From JAVBQG01 sp031549185 (GTDB lineage: Bacteria; Synergistota; Synergistia; Synergistales; Synergistaceae): a DNA stretch of 64,000 bases. The DNA is taken from positions 62,001 to 126,000 of the forward strand of contig JAVBQG010000006.1 in assembly GCA_031549185.1 (NCBI GenBank), given 5' to 3'. Numbering within the stretch: the first letter of the stretch is position 1; every line of letters begins with the position of its first letter. Both the position numbers and the translations under genes were made by a program. The notes below the pieces were generated by a model. That model saw only the letters and a program-made list of their open reading frames with translations. It did not search any database and had not been told where the DNA came from. Shown here one piece after another: positions 33,626 to 42,906 of this stretch.

Positions 33626-35176
33626 ATGAAGAGGAAAACGCGCGTATCGATATTGTTATTGGCTCTTTTTATCGGATTGTGGCTCGCCTCGGGGGCATTT
33701 GCGGCGACGAGGGACCTCCTCGTGATCAGAGGACAGTACGATCGGATCGAGGGCGTCCTGTCCGACCTCGGCTTCGGCGACAGGATGGACGTCGTTGCGG
33801 ACGACTCGTCCGTCTTGTCGATGAATTTCTCGCAATACAGCGCCATTTTTATCAACTGCGACTACGACAACCCGACCGACAAACCGGACGCGGCGTTTTT
33901 GGAGAAGATCAAGGCCTTCGTGCACGGCGGCGGCATGATCTATGTCACCGACGACGCGGCCAACTTCCTGAAAAACTGGGAAGGCGAGATGCAGTACACG
34001 ATCAACTACGACTCGGAGGTATGGGGCAGCGGAAACTGGAGGACGACAGTCGTGGACCCGGCGCTGCGGGCGAAGTTCCCCTCCGATCGCTTCGACTCGA
34101 ACGGCGACGTGGTCATCCATCACTCCTACGACAACGGCGAGCAGATCGTAAACGCGGGCAGGGCGACCGTGCTGTTGAAGAACGGCAGCGACCCCGGCAT
34201 CGATCCTGACGGCTTCCCGGTGGTCGCCGGGCAGGTTCAGGCGATCGACTTCCGCCCGTCGGCGGGCGGACGCGTCGTCTACACCACCTTTCACAACCAC
34301 CCGCTGGACAACGTGCCCACGCCCGGCACGGACGACTATACCGCCTATCAGAACGTGCTCACGGTCATGAAGTACATCTGCGGCTCGCTGGGGACGGCGA
34401 CAGAGCAGGAGGTCCTGCTGGGGATCCTGGGCGCGAGCGTCTCCGACCTCGTCGGCAACCCGCAGGGCGGCAATTTCTCGGAGCTGGTGTCGGGGTGGAA
34501 GTTCGACATCCCCGCGGGCGCCTCGCAGCTGACGTTCGCGCTCTACGCGGCGACGACGCGCAGCGCGACGAGAGGCGCGGCGAACGATCCGGTCTTCACG
34601 CTGACCGCGCCGGACGGCACCACGCACCAAGCGCAGGCCAACCCCACGACGGGGCCGGTGGTCTTCCACGTGCCGGCACAGCAGGGCCTGTGGAACGTGC
34701 AGTGCACGGATAACACGGGTGCCGTCCCATCCACGCAGATGACGACGGGCATGGCGCTCTCCGGCACGTTCGGCACGGCCAGCCCGGCGCCGGGCGGCAG
34801 CGTCACCCAGGTCGCCACGCCGACGGCGAACCCGGCGGGAGGCACCTACTCCTCCGCACGGAGCGTGACGCTCTCCTGTTCCACAAGCGGCGCGAAGATC
34901 TACTACACGCTGAACGGCTCCACACCGACGGCGAACGCCACGCCCTACACGAGCCCGATCGCCATCTCCTCCTCCACGACGTTGAAGGCGATCGCGATCG
35001 CATCCGGCATGACGGACAGCTCGGTCATGACGCAGGTCTACACGATTTCACCCGGCGGCGGTACGAAGAGCAGCAGCAGCGGTTGCGACGCAGGCGCGAT
35101 GGGGTTGCTGGCGGTGCTGCTGGGCTGTGCCCTGCGACTCCGCTCCGGGCACGATGGATGTAACAGGCGGAAGTAA
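33626..35176 (+). CDS. Exported ThuA/flavodoxin-like protein with chitobiase-like domain and CTERM
   Basis: A 516-residue exported protein. Signal peptide at residues 1-26. Residues 28-265 form an alpha/beta domain resembling GATase1/ThuA-like folds (LLVIRGQYDRIEGVLSDLGF, YSAIFINCDYDN, IKAFVHGGGMIYVTDDAANFL, GGRVVYTTFHNHPLDN). A beta-sandwich of pre-peptidase type follows (about 290-385), then a CHB_HEX_C-like domain (IYYTLNGSTPTANATPYTSPIAI) and GTKSSSSGCDAGAMG with a helix. The tail after the helix is LRLRSGHDGCNRRK, longer than usual and with a second Cys. ATG 33626 has an AAGGAG site, and a GTG nine bases earlier is too close to it. Confidence 0.85.
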   Translation: MKRKTRVSILLLALFIGLWLASGAFAATRDLLVIRGQYDRIEGVLSDLGFGDRMDVVADDSSVLSMNFSQYSAIFINCDYDNPTDKPDAAFLEKIKAFVHGGGMIYVTDDAANFLKNWEGEMQYTINYDSEVWGSGNWRTTVVDPALRAKFPSDRFDSNGDVVIHHSYDNGEQIVNAGRATVLLKNGSDPGIDPDGFPVVAGQVQAIDFRPSAGGRVVYTTFHNHPLDNVPTPGTDDYTAYQNVLTVMKYICGSLGTATEQEVLLGILGASVSDLVGNPQGGNFSELVSGWKFDIPAGASQLTFALYAATTRSATRGAANDPVFTLTAPDGTTHQAQANPTTGPVVFHVPAQQGLWNVQCTDNTGAVPSTQMTTGMALSGTFGTASPAPGGSVTQVATPTANPAGGTYSSARSVTLSCSTSGAKIYYTLNGSTPTANATPYTSPIAISSSTTLKAIAIASGMTDSSVMTQVYTISPGGGTKSSSSGCDAGAMGLLAVLLGCALRLRSGHDGCNRRK

Positions 35177-35271
35177 GCAAGAGAAAAATATTTGGGGAGG
35201 CCGTGGGCGGTCTCCCCTGCGATTGACTCGGAGCCGCAAGGATCGGGGTTTCGACGACGGGGGGTTATTTT

Positions 35272-36558
35272 GTGAGTGTCTTCGACTCGAAAGCAAAAAA
35301 ATTATGCGGCGCCTTCTTCCTGGCGGCCGTTTCGCTCTTCTCGTTTATGGCATCGCCGTCGCCGGCGGCGCAGGCACAGCCGGATATCGCGATCTCGCCG
35401 GCCGTGCCGCCGAAGGACACGGCGCGCTACGTGATGATGGTCTCCACATCGAGCGGCATGGGGATGGGCGCCAATCGCATGCTGATGCTCGACGCGCGCG
35501 GCCTGCCCGCAACCGCCACGCCGAACCTGGCGTGGCACATGATCCCGGAGGCGATGCGGATGGGCAAGTATCTTCCGCTGATCCGCCCGGAGCGGTCGAT
35601 GGGCGGAACCGGCGGCGAGACGAGTACAAGCGAACGGGAGGACTGGACGACGAAGATCTACTGGAGCTGCGCGAAGGAGGTCCCCAAGGGACAGCCGATC
35701 GTGATCTCCACGAAGGACCAGAGCAAACAATCGCAACTGTTCGACGCGTATTCGGGCAACACTCTCAACTTCTGGAAGGAGCCGCCTAACGGCTGGGGCT
35801 GGGGCCAGTGGCCGAACAAGGAGTACTACGTCCAAGTCCCGATGAACGGTTCGCTCAAGGGCGACCATTTCGTGCACGGCAACTACCTGCCGCACATCAA
35901 GTTCGGCGTGGCGCAGCACGACTTCCTGAGCGCGCTCAAGGTGAAGACCGGGGACGGCAACCTGAACGCGTTCATCCCCGTGACGTGGGAGAGCGTGCCT
36001 GGCGCGATCGGGTACTTCATCTACGCCATGGCGTCGAACGAGTCGAAGCGGGAGATGGTGATCTGGACGTCGTCGCAGAAGGCGACCTACGGCATCCAGT
36101 CGTACGAGCACTCCAGCCGCATCAAGGAGCTGGTAAAGATCGGCGTCGTGCTCAAGCCCGACGTGCAGGCGTGCAACATCCCGGCGGGGATCTTCGTCGG
36201 ATACGAGCACCCGATGATCATGGTCTACGCGTGGGGCAACGACTATTGGAACTCATACCCTCCGAAGCCGGCCAACCCGCCGAAGGGCTGGAAACCCGAC
36301 TGGACGGTGAACGGTCTCTTCCTCTCGCAGTGGAACGGGGTACCTGGTGCCCAAACGTCGGACGCGTCGCAGAGTTCGTATCAGGAAACCGATGCGGAAG
36401 ATGAGGAGGCGGCGGCGGACTCCGCCTCGCAGCCGCAGAAGAGCACCGGCGGCAAATCGGCGGAGGAGAAAAAGCAGAACCAGGAGAAGAAGGATTCCGG
36501 CGGAGGACCGACCATCAACATCAACCTGCCCTCGATCAGCATCCCCAAGCCCTTCTAG
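35272..36558 (+). CDS. Secreted protein of unknown function, tandem paralogue 1
   Basis: A 428-residue exported protein. Signal peptide at residues 1-35 (GTG start). The mature part has the motif DIAISPAVPPKDTARYVM, an aromatic-rich region (GWGWGQWPNKEYY), and an FN3-like strand pair (IPVTWESVPGAIGYFIYAMAS). After about residue 355 comes a low-complexity acidic then Lys/Gln/Glu-rich linker and a tail TININLPSISIPKPF. The next gene encodes a 365-residue paralogue lacking this tail. I recognise no characterised family. Confidence 0.82.
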   Translation: MSVFDSKAKKLCGAFFLAAVSLFSFMASPSPAAQAQPDIAISPAVPPKDTARYVMMVSTSSGMGMGANRMLMLDARGLPATATPNLAWHMIPEAMRMGKYLPLIRPERSMGGTGGETSTSEREDWTTKIYWSCAKEVPKGQPIVISTKDQSKQSQLFDAYSGNTLNFWKEPPNGWGWGQWPNKEYYVQVPMNGSLKGDHFVHGNYLPHIKFGVAQHDFLSALKVKTGDGNLNAFIPVTWESVPGAIGYFIYAMASNESKREMVIWTSSQKATYGIQSYEHSSRIKELVKIGVVLKPDVQACNIPAGIFVGYEHPMIMVYAWGNDYWNSYPPKPANPPKGWKPDWTVNGLFLSQWNGVPGAQTSDASQSSYQETDAEDEEAAADSASQPQKSTGGKSAEEKKQNQEKKDSGGGPTININLPSISIPKPF

Positions 36559-36564
36559 GGAGGC

Positions 36565-36607
36565 GAAACCCGGACTCGACATCACCCCGCAGTCCGGGTT
36601 TCATTTT
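36565..36607 (+). terminator. Terminator between tandem paralogues
   Basis: Perfect 12-base arms GAAACCCGGACT and AGTCCGGGTTTC with a 14-base loop, followed by ATTTT. Confidence 0.88.
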
Positions 36608-36648
36608 GATCCCCTCCGATTCGAACGCTCAGGCAGGAGGAACGAGAC

Positions 36649-37746
36649 ATGAGCAACTTCAATCTGAAAAAAAAGAGAACCTTGCGCGGCATGCTTTTCC
36701 CCGCCGCGATCCTGCTGCTCTTGGCGGCGTCCCCTCTTCACGCGGCACAGGCGGATATCGCGATCTCTCCGCCCGTAACGCCGAAGGACACCGCGCGGTA
36801 CAGAATGGTGGCCACCACGACGAGCGGCGTCGGAATTGCCAGCCAACGAATCCTGACACTGGACGCGCGCGGTCTCCCGGCAAGGGGTACGCCGAACAAG
36901 GCATGGCACATGATCCCCGAGGCGATGCGGATGGGGCGATACCTCCCCCTGGCCCGCCCTGCCCGGTTCTTCGGCGAAAAGGAGTACCTCGACGAATACG
37001 AGCCCGACGGCTGGACGACGAAGATCTACTGGGGCAGCGCGAAAGAGACTCCCAAAGGCCAGCCGATCGTGATCGCCCCGGAGGACGACGGCAAGCGCTC
37101 ACAATTGTACGACGCGCAGAGCGGGAAGACGAGCCTATCCCTCCGGAGGGAGCCGGCAAAGGGCTGGGGGTGGGGACAGTGGTCGAACGAGGACCTGCAG
37201 GTCCGGTTCTCCCCCGATAGCTCTCTCAGAGGCAATCACCTCGTACATGGCAATTTTTTGCCGCACATCAAGTTCGCCGTATCGCAGCACGATTTTCTGG
37301 AACCGCTCCGGGTTCAAACCGGTGACGGCAACTTGCACGCGCCCATCCCCGTAACGTGGAAACCCGTGCCGAGGGCGATCGGATACTTCGTCTACGCAGT
37401 GGCCGACGACGAGTTGAAGAAGGAGTACGTGATTTGGACGTCGTCGCGGAGGGCGACCCACGGCATGCAGTCGTGCGAGCACTCGGACCGCGTCAGGACG
37501 CTGGCGGACGCCGGCGTCCTGCTCAAACCGGATGTGCTGTCGTGCAACATCCCGATGGGAATCTTCGCGGGATACGAGAACGTCATGATCATGGTATACG
37601 CATGGGGAGACGACTATCGGGCATCGTATCCGCCCAGGCCCACGAACCCGCCGAAGGGTTGGAAACCGGATTGGAGAGTAAGCGGTCTCTTCTTCGCACG
37701 GTGGTCGGGCATACCCGGCACCGAGAAGCTGCGTCCCGTGCCGTAA
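36649..37746 (+). CDS. Secreted protein of unknown function, tandem paralogue 2
   Basis: A 365-residue exported protein closely similar along its length to residues 1-355 of the preceding product (shared PKDTARY, AWHMIPEAMRMG, WTTKIYW, GWGWGQW, GNFLPHIKFAVSQHDFL, IPVTWKPVPRAIGYFVYAVA, NPPKGWKPDW). Signal peptide at residues 1-32. It ends at TEKLRPVP without the Lys/Glu linker and tail of its neighbour. A GGCAGGAGG ribosome site precedes the ATG. It arose by tandem duplication, and the function is unknown. Confidence 0.82.
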   Translation: MSNFNLKKKRTLRGMLFPAAILLLLAASPLHAAQADIAISPPVTPKDTARYRMVATTTSGVGIASQRILTLDARGLPARGTPNKAWHMIPEAMRMGRYLPLARPARFFGEKEYLDEYEPDGWTTKIYWGSAKETPKGQPIVIAPEDDGKRSQLYDAQSGKTSLSLRREPAKGWGWGQWSNEDLQVRFSPDSSLRGNHLVHGNFLPHIKFAVSQHDFLEPLRVQTGDGNLHAPIPVTWKPVPRAIGYFVYAVADDELKKEYVIWTSSRRATHGMQSCEHSDRVRTLADAGVLLKPDVLSCNIPMGIFAGYENVMIMVYAWGDDYRASYPPRPTNPPKGWKPDWRVSGLFFARWSGIPGTEKLRPVP

Positions 37747-37834
37747 CATATGTCGCGGCGCTCGCGCAAAACCCGGCCCGGTTCAATACGCCCCAGTTCC
37801 GGCCATGACGGCGGTACGAAAACATGTATAGGGG

Positions 37835-39541
37835 TTATCTCAGGTACTTTGCCAGCTTGCCCAGCAGCACGTCGACGTCCACGGGCTTGCCGATGTGATC
37901 GACCATACCGGCCTCGCGGCAGGCGGCGACGTCCTCGGCGAAGGCATTTGCCGTCATCGCGACGATGGGCACCGACCGCGACTGCGGGACATCCAGCGCC
38001 CGGATCCTGCGCGTGGCCTCCAGGCCGTCCATGACGGGCATTTGTAGATCCATCAGAATCATGTCGTATTTCCCGGGGGCCGCGGCGAAGGCCGCAAGCG
38101 CCTCCTGGCCGTTCTCCTCGCAGACGATGTCGATCTTCGTGTCCTCCAGCAGCGTCACGACGATCTCGCGGTTGATCTCAATGTCCTCCACCAGCATCAG
38201 CGTTCGGCCAGCGTAGGTACGGCCCGTACCGATCTCCACCCGCCCCTCCGGCTCCGAGGGGGCCTTCGGGCAACCTGTGAGGTATCCCGCCTTCACGGTG
38301 AAGAAAAAGCGCGAGCCGACTCCGTCGTCCCCATCCTCGACGCCGATCCGTCCTCCCATCAACTCCACGATCTGCTTGCTGATGGCGAGCCCCAGGCCCG
38401 TGCCGCCGTACTTGCGCGCGATGCTTCCATCGGCCTGCTCGAAGGCGAGGAAGAGCTTCCCTTTCTGTTCGGGAGAGATACCGATCCCGGTGTCGGTCAC
38501 GGCGACGCCGATCTCGCAATCCTCCTCGTTCACCGGCGAGGCGCGCCACACCTCGAGGCGGACCCTTCCGCCCTCCGGCGTAAACTTGACCGCGTTGGAG
38601 AGCAGGTTCATGATGACCTGCGAGAGGCGCATCTCGTCGCCCCGGACGTACTGCGGCAACCGGTCGTCCATGCGGACATCGAGGGCGATGTCCTTCTCCT
38701 CCGCCTTGACGACGATTACGCCGGCGATCGTATCGATCATCCTGCCGAGGTTGTAGACGCTCTCGGCGAGCTCCAGCTTGTTCGCTTCGATCTTGGATAT
38801 GTCGAGGATGTCGTTGATGAGGCCGAGAAGCTGGCGGGAGGCCGTGTCGATCTTCTCCAGGCAGTACACGGCCCTCTCGGTCGTGCCGGCTGAGATTCCG
38901 ATCTTCGTCATGCCGATGATCGCGTTGAGGGGCGTTCGAATTTCGTGGCTCATGTTCGCCAGAAAGGTGCTCTTCGCGCGCGTGGCGGACTCCGCCTGCA
39001 CCTTCGCGGCCAGAAGTTCGCTCGTATCGTGGAGCAGCACGACCATCCCGGTGAGCTGCCGTTCTTCGCTCAGCGCGGGTGCGACGCTCACGGAGAAAAA
39101 AACGCCGCGGCCACTGGCGATCTCCGAGTCGAAGGAGAGCATCCCCTTCGTCGCCTTGATCACCTGGAACGCAGCGTCCATACGGTCGGCGAAATCGTTG
39201 TCGAACAGCTCCCGCATGAGCGGAACGATCTCCAGCCCGATGAGTTCGGAGACATCGCGGCCGAAGAGCCTTCTCACGGAGGAGGTGCAGAGGAGGATCC
39301 TCGCCTCCGTATCGAGCAGAAACATGCCGTCCGGGCAGTTGTCGCGCAACATCTGATTGTACAGCATCTGGGCCTCTTTTTCCTTCTCGTTGTAGTCACG
39401 AAGGGCGACCGCTTGCTTGTACAAGTGCGTCATGTTTTCATATTCCCGCTGCAGCCGATCGTATTTCCGCGAGAGCGCCTGCAGCGCCTTCTTGGCGGAG
39501 GCAAAATCCTCCGTCGGCGGAATAGCCGGCTCCCGGTTCAT
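37835..39541 (-). CDS. Soluble hybrid histidine kinase / response regulator
   Basis: A 568-residue cytoplasmic kinase, the second of three hybrid kinases here. N-terminal coiled coil (residues 12-65), PAS domain (about 65-180, CPDGMFLLDTEARILLCTSS), HisKA with H199 (ANMSHEIRTPLNAIIGM), HATPase (QVIMNLLSNAVKF, DTGIGI, GGTGLGLAIS), and a receiver with D498 (MILMDLQMPVMDG). The arrangement matches the kinase at 11157. The upstream gene in the same operon encodes a FIST protein (34-base gap), so signal input from that protein is likely. No output domain is attached. Confidence 0.94.
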   Translation of the reverse strand: MNREPAIPPTEDFASAKKALQALSRKYDRLQREYENMTHLYKQAVALRDYNEKEKEAQMLYNQMLRDNCPDGMFLLDTEARILLCTSSVRRLFGRDVSELIGLEIVPLMRELFDNDFADRMDAAFQVIKATKGMLSFDSEIASGRGVFFSVSVAPALSEERQLTGMVVLLHDTSELLAAKVQAESATRAKSTFLANMSHEIRTPLNAIIGMTKIGISAGTTERAVYCLEKIDTASRQLLGLINDILDISKIEANKLELAESVYNLGRMIDTIAGVIVVKAEEKDIALDVRMDDRLPQYVRGDEMRLSQVIMNLLSNAVKFTPEGGRVRLEVWRASPVNEEDCEIGVAVTDTGIGISPEQKGKLFLAFEQADGSIARKYGGTGLGLAISKQIVELMGGRIGVEDGDDGVGSRFFFTVKAGYLTGCPKAPSEPEGRVEIGTGRTYAGRTLMLVEDIEINREIVVTLLEDTKIDIVCEENGQEALAAFAAAPGKYDMILMDLQMPVMDGLEATRRIRALDVPQSRSVPIVAMTANAFAEDVAACREAGMVDHIGKPVDVDVLLGKLAKYLR

Positions 39542-39575
39542 AGACGTGAAACAGCCCCCCTTTTCGAAAAGAGGC

Positions 39576-40781
39576 CTACAACGCGCAGATCGTCATCGTC
39601 GCGTTGTGGAAGCGGTTGACGGCCTTGCCTTCGCGCACCGAGGTCGGCGCGATCTCCCCGAAGGCGTAGAGCCCGGATACGGAGAGCCCGGGCGGCAGTA
39701 TTTCGCGGACCAGATTTCCCTCGGCGTTCTTCTGATCCGCTAGGAACATGTTCCGCAGACTGCAGCTCGCGACGAAGACCGTAGAGTAACGATAGTCGTC
39801 CGTCTCTGCCGCCTCGATCTTCCGGGTGATCTCTCGCAGCGCTTCTTCGCTGGTCGCCTTGACGTCCATGTCGTCGCAGAAGAGAAGGCCGATGTAGGAG
39901 TTCTCCGGCACGTTGGCGAAGCAGGAGACCTCGCCCGTATCCTTGTCGTACGTGTTGAGCGCTCGCGAGACGAGAACGCCGTCGTTGTCCTTCTCGTTCT
40001 GCATCTCCACGAAGAATTGATAGTTCCAGAGGACCTTCGTCTCGTCGTCGATGAAGGGGAACTCCTTCAGGTACTCGTACGCCGGACGGCCGTCGATCTC
40101 GCAGATGATGTTGTCGTGCGCCTTCGTGACCTTCCGCTTGGAGAGAGGCGCGGAGCCGGCGAGGTTCTTCACCTCGAAGATCGGCCGCACGTCGCCCGCG
40201 ATCAGGAGGAGCGCCAGGCGGTCGCCCCCGCTCTCGCCGTCCAGGAAGACCTGCTGCGCGCTGAACTCGAAGTCGTCGGCCGCCACGTATCCGAAGACGG
40301 GCAGGGAGCCGCACGCCTCCGAGAGGGTGGCGAGGCCGTCGTCGGACGAATAGCTCTGCACGATGGAGGTGACGCAGAAGACCATCCGTGGCTCGGCCGC
40401 CGGATCCTTCGCCCTCAGCTTCGCCAGAGCGGCCTCGTAAGTGCCCCTGATGCGTTCTCTCGGGTTCTCGGCCATGGAGTCGCCGATCGCCGTCGCGAAG
40501 AGGCAGTCGTCGGACGTCATCACGTGCAACATCGCCGCGAGCTCATGATGCCCGTCGTTCGACAGCGTGGCGGCGCCGGCCGTCGTTCCGCCGATGACGG
40601 AAAAACCGAGCGCCTCGCAGAGGGCGGCGGACAGCTCGCCAACCTCCATGTGAGGCTGCGCATGAAGGACGGCGACGCTCTCCTTCCCCGGCACGAGCTT
40701 CTCCCGGACCTGGCCCAGCAACTCCTCCACTGCCGCGGGGATATCGTCGAGCTCGTAGGTGATGGCCGTTGCGGATCTCAT
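39576..40781 (-). CDS. FIST-domain sensor protein
   Basis: A 401-residue soluble FIST N/C protein, paralogous to the product at 9965: SVAVLHAQPHMEVGELSAALCEALGFSVIGGTT, GSLPVFGYVAADDFEFS, AYEYLKEFPFIDDE, and the C-terminal GLYAFGEIAPTS ... VNRFHNATMTICAL. FIST modules are predicted small-ligand sensors. The ATG at 40781 follows AAGGAGGAGG. The open frame upstream to 40928 lacks a ribosome site and is rejected. It is first in an operon with the hybrid kinase at 37835. Confidence 0.9.
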   Translation of the reverse strand: MRSATAITYELDDIPAAVEELLGQVREKLVPGKESVAVLHAQPHMEVGELSAALCEALGFSVIGGTTAGAATLSNDGHHELAAMLHVMTSDDCLFATAIGDSMAENPRERIRGTYEAALAKLRAKDPAAEPRMVFCVTSIVQSYSSDDGLATLSEACGSLPVFGYVAADDFEFSAQQVFLDGESGGDRLALLLIAGDVRPIFEVKNLAGSAPLSKRKVTKAHDNIICEIDGRPAYEYLKEFPFIDDETKVLWNYQFFVEMQNEKDNDGVLVSRALNTYDKDTGEVSCFANVPENSYIGLLFCDDMDVKATSEEALREITRKIEAAETDDYRYSTVFVASCSLRNMFLADQKNAEGNLVREILPPGLSVSGLYAFGEIAPTSVREGKAVNRFHNATMTICAL

Positions 40782-40944
40782 AGGCAGTCCTCCTCCTTGT
40801 GTTACATAGGATTCGCATATTACTATACCATACTCAAAAAACCCCGGAAGCGGTCGAACCCCGGATATAAAGATAAAAAAAGAGAACCGCGGACGATCGA
40901 CGGGTCGCGCGATTCTTGGATAGATCACAGAAGAATTTTCTCCG

Positions 40945-41415
40945 TTACCCCGGGAACGAGCACTCCATGTGCAGAATGGGAAAGGGACGGCCCGCGCTGT
41001 CGACGGCGGACCGCCCGACCACCTTGCAGCCCTGCCGCAGGTAGAAACCGACCGCGCCCTCGTTGCGCTCGTTGACGTCGAGCTTGCCCGCCTTCATCTC
41101 GAAGACCGCGTGCACGAAGAGCCGCTTGCCGATGCTCCTGCCCATGTACTTCGGCAACACGAACAGCATCTCGATCTTGTCGCCCACGATGGCCACGAAA
41201 CCGGAGATCGCCCCCGCGTCGTCACGCATGTATACGACGTTCGCGCCGGGGAGATACCTGTTCCTGACATCCGCCTTGATCGAGGCGATGTCCGCCGGGG
41301 TCAGGAAGTGGTGCGTCTCCTTCACGGAAGCCTCCCACAGCTCCGTGAGCTCGTCGTAGTCGCCTTCGTTCGCGGTGTAAAATTTGGTGGAGGAATGCCC
41401 TTCGACCGTCTGCAA
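40945..41415 (-). CDS. GNAT-family N-acetyltransferase
   Basis: A 156-residue acetyltransferase of the GNAT superfamily. Motif A is LFVLPKYMGRSIGKRLFVHA, where the Q/RxxGxG/A-like turn (YMGRSIGK) binds the CoA pyrophosphate. Motif B is KLDVNERNEGAVGFYLRQGCKVVGR. The N-terminal part (DELTELWEASVKETHHFL) resembles YjaB-type enzymes. Acetyl acceptor unknown. The gene stands alone between the FIST operon and a radical SAM gene. Confidence 0.88.
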   Translation of the reverse strand: MQTVEGHSSTKFYTANEGDYDELTELWEASVKETHHFLTPADIASIKADVRNRYLPGANVVYMRDDAGAISGFVAIVGDKIEMLFVLPKYMGRSIGKRLFVHAVFEMKAGKLDVNERNEGAVGFYLRQGCKVVGRSAVDSAGRPFPILHMECSFPG

Positions 41416-41523
41416 ACCATATCACTCCCAAATCGCACGTGCTTTCGAATCGTTGACGAATCATCGAACAGGGACGACCCATTATAATACGAAATGCCGC
41501 CCGATGCGAATCGATATTGCAGC

Positions 41524-42456
41524 TCACCCGGCGCGATCGTCGGTCTCCCCCCGAAACAGCGTCGACTGCCGCCCTCCGTACCCCTTGCGGTATGCGGCGA
41601 CGACGTCGGGCATTCTATGGAGCAGGCCGAAGCGGCCGCACTCCGCCGCGAAGATCGCGGAGAGCTCGCGCATCCGCGGCGAAGGACACCGGTAGCGGCC
41701 GCCGAATTCCTTCGCGTACCGCGCGCACAGCCCCGGCGAGATCCCGTCGAGCCTTTCGTAGAGGTACTCCCGCTGGCCGTCGCGCATCGAGAGGCCGAAA
41801 ACCGGATAGACGAAGCGAGCCCCGGCATCGGCCGCGGTGCGCAGGATGGCCAGAATATTTTCCGGCGTGTCGTTCACGAAGGGCAGAAGCGGCATCATCA
41901 GGACGCCGCAGAAGACACCCGCATCGGCGAGGCATCGCAACGCGGCGAAGCGGGAGCGCGTGGCGGGCGCATCCGGTTCGATCTTCGCGCACAAGCCGTC
42001 GTCCGCCGTCGTGATCGTGATCTTGACGATGGCGGGGAAATTTCGCCCGATCTGGCGCAGAACATCGGCGTCGCGCGCGACGAGGTCCCCCTTCGTGTCG
42101 ATCGCCACGCCGAAGTGCGCGGAGGCGATCAGCTCGAGCGCGCCTCTTGTGAGCTTCAACTCCCGCTCGAGGGGGTTGTACGGGTCGCTCATGGCGCCCG
42201 TCGCGATCACGCCGGGGCTGCGGCGCCTGCTTCTGCGGTTTTCGCGGAGCAGGGCGAGCGCGTTCGCTTTGACCTTCACGCGGTCGAAATCATCGTTCCG
42301 ATAGCAGTCGCTGCGGCTGTCGCAGTAGATACAGCCGTGGCTGCATCCGCGATAGACGTTCATGTTGTAGTCCACGCCGAACCATTGCGAGCCGTCCTCC
42401 ACCTTCGTCAGGATAGCCTTCGCCGGCACGGCAGAGATTGCATTAGAAGAAATCAT
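41524..42456 (-). CDS. SPL-type radical SAM protein
   Basis: A 310-residue radical SAM protein of the spore-photoproduct-lyase-like family (Rv2578c type). The [4Fe-4S]/SAM motif is C38, C42, C45 (RGCSHGCIYCDSRSD). The preceding GVDYNMNVYRGC and following GAMSDPYNPLE are typical of this group, as is ARFVYPVFGLSMRDGQREYLYERL. Substrate unknown. Phage or DNA-repair roles have been suggested for relatives. It is downstream of two small TM1266-like genes but separated from them by a terminator. Confidence 0.87.
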   Translation of the reverse strand: MISSNAISAVPAKAILTKVEDGSQWFGVDYNMNVYRGCSHGCIYCDSRSDCYRNDDFDRVKVKANALALLRENRRSRRRSPGVIATGAMSDPYNPLERELKLTRGALELIASAHFGVAIDTKGDLVARDADVLRQIGRNFPAIVKITITTADDGLCAKIEPDAPATRSRFAALRCLADAGVFCGVLMMPLLPFVNDTPENILAILRTAADAGARFVYPVFGLSMRDGQREYLYERLDGISPGLCARYAKEFGGRYRCPSPRMRELSAIFAAECGRFGLLHRMPDVVAAYRKGYGGRQSTLFRGETDDRAG

Positions 42457-42462
42457 CGCCCT

Positions 42463-42489
42463 AAAAAACGGGGCCGAAGGAGGCCCCGT
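42463..42489 (-). terminator. Terminator after the small TM1266-like gene
   Basis: On the minus strand: CGGGGCCTCC TTC-type hairpin GGGGCC/GGCCCC followed by six T, 57 bases after the stop of the gene ending at 42546. Confidence 0.88.
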
Positions 42490-42545
42490 CGATCGGGCCC
42501 GCTTCGGCTCCCCTGCGATATGCGCAATCCGATCGGCACTTCCGT

Positions 42546-42806
42546 TCAGTCGAGGTCGACGAACTTCGCCTTCACGCCCGCAATTTTGTTCAGGTCGGCC
42601 TCCACGGCCCGGCCCTGTTCGGGCGTGCCACAGAGCTGCAGGAGCAGCGTACCGGAGGGTGAGCAGACGTTGCCCTCCTCCTGGTCGTGCAGCCCGAGGC
42701 GCGTCCTGATCTCGCAGCCGTGCTTCGTCAGCACCCCCTGCACCTTGACCGCGTTCTCGTCCCTGTCTCCGATGCGAATCGCCATGATCTGATTACATGC
42801 CGCCAT
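42546..42806 (-). CDS. Small ACT/NikR-C-like protein, TM1266-like
   Basis: An 86-residue protein predicted as a beta-alpha-beta ferredoxin-like fold: IMAIRIGDRDENAVKVQGVL, CEIRTRLGLHDQEEG, TLLLQLCGTP, AVEADLNKIAGVKAKFVDLD. The order and the RLGLH motif resemble the TM1266 family, called the iron-only hydrogenase system regulator. A paralogue precedes it at 42907. Given hydCBA elsewhere in the window, a hydrogenase-linked sensing role is possible, but this is inference from resemblance. No DNA-binding domain is present. Confidence 0.72.
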   Translation of the reverse strand: MAACNQIMAIRIGDRDENAVKVQGVLTKHGCEIRTRLGLHDQEEGNVCSPSGTLLLQLCGTPEQGRAVEADLNKIAGVKAKFVDLD

Positions 42807-42859
42807 GTTCGTCCCCCCTCGTAATATTTTGGAACAACTCCATTCTACATGAAAAACAT

Positions 42860-42883
42860 AAAAAAAGACGCCTCGCGGCGTCT
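42860..42883 (-). terminator. Terminator between the two TM1266-like genes
   Basis: On the minus strand: stem GACGCCGC/GCGGCGTC followed by a run of T, about 24 bases after the stop of the upstream paralogue, so the two genes are separately terminated. Confidence 0.9.
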
Positions 42884-42906
42884 CTTCGGTCGATTGTTGT
42901 TCGCGC

